Under the pieces are notes generated by a model. That model made no database searches. It saw only the letters and a program-made list of their open reading frames with translations, and was not told the origin of the DNA. From G963677445 sp963677445 (GTDB lineage Bacteria > Bacteroidota > Ignavibacteria > Ignavibacteriales > Melioribacteraceae): DNA of 64,000 bases. Location: assembly GCA_963677445.2 (NCBI GenBank), contig CAXXGF010000062.1, forward strand, positions 124,001 to 188,000. Direction: 5' to 3'. The position numbers and the translations under genes are program-made. Shown here piece after piece: positions 60,411 through 64,000 of this stretch (positions are counted from its first letter, which is position 1; the number at the start of each line of letters is the position of its first letter).

Positions 60411-62873
60411 ATGAAGTATCCTTTTAAAGAAGTAGAAGAAAAGTGGCAGAAATACTGGGAAGAGAATAAAACTTTCTCAACAGACCTGGAAAAGAATGAC
60501 AAAAATATTTATTGCCTTGTAATGTTTATTTATCCCTCGGGCGCGAAGCTGCATTGCGGACACTGGTATAACTATGGCCCGACCGATTCATGGGCGCGTT
60601 ATAAGAAGCTGCGGGGTTATAATGTATTCGAACCGATAGGTTATGACGCTTTTGGCCTTCCCGCTGAGAACTACGCCATAAAAACCGGCATTCATCCTTA
60701 TGACAGCACTATGACCAATATTGAAGATATCCGCGGACAGCTTAAGCAGATGGGATGTATGTATGACTGGAATTCGGAATTAAAAACCTGCGAACCTGAA
60801 TATTACAAATGGAACCAGTGGATGTTTCTCCAGATGTATAAGAAAGGGCTGGCATACAGAAAAAAAGCCCCTGTAAACTGGGACCCGGTCGATCAGACTG
60901 TGCTGGCAAATGAACAGGTTCTCCCGGATGGCACGGCGGAACGTTCCGGAGCTAAAGTTGAGAAAAGGATGCTTTCACAATGGTTCCTTAAAATAACTGA
61001 TTATGCTGATGAATTGCTCGATGGCCTTGAAAAAATTGACTGGCCCGAAAAAACAAAATCTATGCAGCAAAACTGGATTGGAAGAAGTTACGGTTCCGAA
61101 GTGGTTTTTGATATTGAAGGTTCGAATGAAAAACTGCCGGTATTTACTACCAGACCTGATACACTTTTCGGGGTTACCTATGTTGTGATAGCTCCCGAAA
61201 AGAGCCTGGTGCAGGATATTACCACTGAAGAAAATATAGGGAAGGTAAAAGAATATATCGAGCAGAGTAAAGCTCTTTCTGAAATTGAACGTACATCGGC
61301 TGTAAAAGAAAAAACCGGCGTGCCCACAGGAGCATACGCGATTAACCCGGTAAATGGTGAACGGGTGCCAATATGGATTGGTGATTATGTTCTTGAGAGT
61401 TACGGCACAGGTTATGTAATGGCGGTTCCGGCCCATGATGAAAGGGATTTTGAATTTGCGAAAAAATTCGGGCTACCGATACGTAAGGTTATTCTCGAAC
61501 CGGGAACGGAAGAAGATAAAGAACTGGAAGAAGCTTACACAGCTTCCGGAACCATGATCAATTCCGGTGAATTTAACGGGCTTTCTTCAGATGACGGGAA
61601 GAAAAAAGTTACCGAATACCTTGAAAAAAGGGAAAAGGGATGTGAAAAGGTCAATTACCGTCTGCGGGACTGGTTGATATCGCGTCAGCGTTACTGGGGT
61701 ACTCCAATCCCGATTGTGCATTGTGAAAAATGTGGCGAGGTTCCGGCGCCGGAAGAACAGCTTCCTGTAGAACTTCCTTACGATGTCGATTTTTCACTCG
61801 GCAGCGGATCACCGCTGGCAAGAAATGAAAAATTTGTGAATACAACTTGTCCTTCATGCGGCGCGCCGGCAAAAAGAGACGCCGATACTATGGATACCTT
61901 TGTTGATTCTTCATGGTATTACCTGCGTTATCTTAATCCCTCCTCAGATAAAATATTTGATACCGAACGGGCTAAAAACTGGAGTCCTGTCGATATGTAT
62001 GTCGGAGGCGCTGAACATGCCACTATGCATCTGCTTTATGCCCGCTTCGTTCATAAATTCCTGCGGGATGAAGGCCTTGTTTCAACTGATGAACCCTTTC
62101 AGAAACTTCTTCACCAGGGGACTATAACGAACCAGGGAGCCAAAATGTCGAAATCAAGGGGTAATGTTGTCAATCCCGATCAGTTTACCGTAAAATATGG
62201 CGCTGACGCTTTCAGGATGTACCTTATGTTCATGGGACCTTATGAGCTTGGCGGCGACTGGAGTGACAAAGGGATTGTCGGCATCGATCGTTTTGTTAAT
62301 AAGGTCTATACATTCGCGAAAGAACTGGAATGTGAAAAGCCTGTCGCTATTCCAGATAAATTTAATATAGCGGAATTAAATGAAGCGGAAAAAAATCTTT
62401 ACAGAAAGGTGAATATCACCCTTGATAAATTTGATAATGAACTTGACAACTTCCGTTTTAATACCGCTTTGGCATTTCTGATGGAATTATCCAATGAAAT
62501 GCAGAAAGATTTCGGAAATACAAGAGATGAACTTAAGTATTATGTTTTTGAGCGTTTCATTACAATGCTGGCTCCTCTTGCTCCACATCTGGCAGAGGAA
62601 TGCCGGAGTCTTATCGGACAAAGTGAAACATTATTTGAAAATCCGGTATTTTATGAAGCGGATAAAAACGCGCTTACTGTCGATGAGGTTACAATTGTTG
62701 TGCAGGTAAATGGCAAGGTAAGGGCAAAGATGAATATGCCGGTTAATTCTGATGAAGAAGCTGTCAAAAAACAGGCTTATGAAGAACAGAAAGTAATCGC
62801 TCATACCGAAGGTAAAAAAATAATTAAAGAAATATATATCAAAAATAAAATTTTAAATATTGTCGCGAAGTAG
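60411..62873 (+). CDS. leuS: Leucyl-tRNA synthetase
   Basis: An 820-residue class I synthetase that charges tRNA-Leu. The HIGH-type motif is KLHCGHWYNYG (residue 48 onward) and the KMSKS loop is AKMSKSRGNVVNPDQF. The editing domain includes FTTRPDTLFGVTYVVIAP and YGTGYVMAVPAHDERDFEFA. Zinc-like Cys pairs lie in HCEKCGEVPAPEE and NTTCPSCGAPAKRD. The C-terminal domain ends with VQVNGKVRAKMNMPV. Length is slightly below E. coli LeuS (860). serS follows 61 bases later. Confidence 0.96.
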   Translation: MKYPFKEVEEKWQKYWEENKTFSTDLEKNDKNIYCLVMFIYPSGAKLHCGHWYNYGPTDSWARYKKLRGYNVFEPIGYDAFGLPAENYAIKTGIHPYDSTMTNIEDIRGQLKQMGCMYDWNSELKTCEPEYYKWNQWMFLQMYKKGLAYRKKAPVNWDPVDQTVLANEQVLPDGTAERSGAKVEKRMLSQWFLKITDYADELLDGLEKIDWPEKTKSMQQNWIGRSYGSEVVFDIEGSNEKLPVFTTRPDTLFGVTYVVIAPEKSLVQDITTEENIGKVKEYIEQSKALSEIERTSAVKEKTGVPTGAYAINPVNGERVPIWIGDYVLESYGTGYVMAVPAHDERDFEFAKKFGLPIRKVILEPGTEEDKELEEAYTASGTMINSGEFNGLSSDDGKKKVTEYLEKREKGCEKVNYRLRDWLISRQRYWGTPIPIVHCEKCGEVPAPEEQLPVELPYDVDFSLGSGSPLARNEKFVNTTCPSCGAPAKRDADTMDTFVDSSWYYLRYLNPSSDKIFDTERAKNWSPVDMYVGGAEHATMHLLYARFVHKFLRDEGLVSTDEPFQKLLHQGTITNQGAKMSKSRGNVVNPDQFTVKYGADAFRMYLMFMGPYELGGDWSDKGIVGIDRFVNKVYTFAKELECEKPVAIPDKFNIAELNEAEKNLYRKVNITLDKFDNELDNFRFNTALAFLMELSNEMQKDFGNTRDELKYYVFERFITMLAPLAPHLAEECRSLIGQSETLFENPVFYEADKNALTVDEVTIVVQVNGKVRAKMNMPVNSDEEAVKKQAYEEQKVIAHTEGKKIIKEIYIKNKILNIVAK

Positions 62874-62934
62874 AACTTATGTTCATAATTTCGTAAAGCA
62901 GCAGAAGATTTGAAAATATCATAAAGAGAGAAAT

Positions 62935-64000
62935 ATGCTTGACTTAAAATTCATCAGGGAAAATCCTGAAATTGTAAGAAAATCGGTTGAAAACAAAAAT
63001 GAAAAAGGTAATGTTGATGAGATCCTTTCTCTTGATAAAGATAGACGTTCCCTTCTTCAGGAAGTTGAGGAATTAAAAGCGCGCCGCAACCAGGTGAGCA
63101 AAGAAATTCCGAAACTGAAAAAGGCGGGTGAGAATGCTGATGATCTGCTCGCGGAAATGAAAACAGTTTCTGACGACATTAAAAGGCTGGATGAAGAGGT
63201 GAGGCAGGTTAATGATAAACTCAGACTTCATCTTATCAGAATTCCCAACCTTCCCCATGAATCAGTTCCTGTTGGCAAATCGGCCGATGATAATGTGGAG
63301 ACAAAAGTATGGTATCCTGATGATTTTAACGCCGAAAAAGATTTTACCCCGATGGACCATCTGCAGCTTGGCAAAAAATTAAATATACTCGATTTTGAGA
63401 GAGGGGCAAAAATCAGCGGCACAGGTTTTCCGGTTTACGTCGGGAAAGGAGCGACTCTCGAAAGAGCTTTGATTAATTATATGATTAATTTCCATATAGA
63501 AAAACATGGTTATACCGAAATTATGCCTCCGCTGCTTGTGAACAGGGATTCCATGTTCGGAACAGGGCAGATACCAAAACTTGAAGAAGATATGTATTTC
63601 ATGGAAAAAGATGACCTTTTTGCCATACCGACCGCCGAAGTGCCTATTACGAATATGCACAGGGAGGAAATACTCAGTGAAGAGCAGCTGCCGGTAAAAT
63701 ATGCCGGTTACAGCCCCTGTTTCCGAAGGGAAGCCGGTTCGCACGGCAAGGAATCGAAAGGTTTTCTGAGAGTGCATCAGTTCAACAAAGTTGAAATGGT
63801 AAAAATGGTCAGGCCGGACAGTTCCTATGAAGAACTTGAGCTTCTTCTTAATGACGCGCTCGATATCCTTCATGAACTGAAAATTCCATATCGTGTTTTA
63901 TTGCTTTGCACAGGCGACTTAAGTTTTGCCGCCGCGAAATGTTATGATATCGAAACCTGGTCGCCTGCCGAAAAGAAATGGCTTGAGGCCTCTTCATGCA
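62935..64000 (+). CDS. serS: Seryl-tRNA synthetase (truncated by the window end)
   Basis: The first 355 codons of a class II synthetase that charges tRNA-Ser; the gene runs off the right edge. It starts MLDLKFIRENPEIVRKSVEN, the standard SerRS N-terminus, followed by the long antiparallel coiled-coil arm (about 30-105) that grips the tRNA variable arm. The core shows motif 2, PCFRREAGSHGKESKGFLRVHQF, split at about residue 263-285, and LLCTGDLSFAAAKCYDIE. A ribosome site AGAGAG lies 5-10 bases before the ATG. It is probably cotranscribed with leuS. Confidence 0.95.
   Translation, partial: MLDLKFIRENPEIVRKSVENKNEKGNVDEILSLDKDRRSLLQEVEELKARRNQVSKEIPKLKKAGENADDLLAEMKTVSDDIKRLDEEVRQVNDKLRLHLIRIPNLPHESVPVGKSADDNVETKVWYPDDFNAEKDFTPMDHLQLGKKLNILDFERGAKISGTGFPVYVGKGATLERALINYMINFHIEKHGYTEIMPPLLVNRDSMFGTGQIPKLEEDMYFMEKDDLFAIPTAEVPITNMHREEILSEEQLPVKYAGYSPCFRREAGSHGKESKGFLRVHQFNKVEMVKMVRPDSSYEELELLLNDALDILHELKIPYRVLLLCTGDLSFAAAKCYDIETWSPAEKKWLEASSC

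Overview
The window (about 42% GC by eye) is a dense bacterial chromosome segment, most likely from the Bacteroidota/Chlorobi/Ignavibacteria side of the tree, with Ignavibacteria as best guess. The main evidence is a giant SprA/Sov outer-membrane translocon gene (type IX secretion) directly followed by a PorX-type receiver-PglZ regulator. Single-chain GcvP, ClpC and the DUF177-rpmF-plsX-fabH-fabD-fabG-acpP-fabF-rnc order fit but do not prove this. No rRNA, tRNA, CRISPR array or transposase gene was found.

Layout. 0.1-5.9 kb (+): fused SpmA/SpmB-like membrane protein, D-2-hydroxyacid dehydrogenase, alanine dehydrogenase, acetyl-CoA hydrolase/transferase, calcineurin-like phosphoesterase. 6.1-18.05 kb (+): sprA, porX, tsaE, tsaB, a tandem DUF1573 protein, accD, panC. 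18.2-24.3 kb (-): acyl-CoA carboxyltransferase, acyl-CoA dehydrogenase, MeaB GTPase, nadD, a PrsW-like membrane protein, an ABC-2 permease. 24.3-31.3 kb (+): DUF177, rpmF and the fatty-acid synthesis operon ending in rnc. 31.3-32.3 kb: about 1 kb of REP-like repeats and inverted repeats. 32.3-37.7 kb (+): gcvP, a CoA-binding protein, a BamA-like outer-membrane protein, rsmE. 37.7-40.6 kb: an AT-rich accessory island with a decayed RecG/AlbA_2-like fragment and an intact two-gene module (- strand), an ABC-type ATPase plus a small PD-(D/E)XK-like nuclease. 40.6-48.5 kb (-): nucleoside salvage (PNP, NupC, Tdk, Cdd), a glycosyltransferase, a UvrD helicase, an anchored charged protein and FloA. 48.7-51.6 kb (+): clpC and a pterin dehydratase, closed by a clear terminator. 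52.3-59.6 kb (+): a response regulator with a hybrid PAS histidine kinase, a porin-like protein, a broken chemotaxis receptor and a secreted HExxH metalloprotease. 60.4-64 kb (+): leuS and the start of serS.

Three things stand out. First, the ATPase/nuclease pair at 38.3-40.3 kb looks like a small, possibly undescribed genome-defence system. Second, between 29,478 and 34,324 three housekeeping genes (fabF, rnc, gcvP) carry 21 one-base insertions, mostly lengthened homopolymers, with no other lesion; this looks like a local consensus error, and removing the extra bases restores normal-length proteins. Third, several dispersed intergenic repeat families recur at 18.1, 31.4-31.9, 51.8 and 59.7-60.2 kb, and a palindrome abuts rsmE. 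Coding is otherwise ordinary, with many short overlaps and several TTG/GTG starts.
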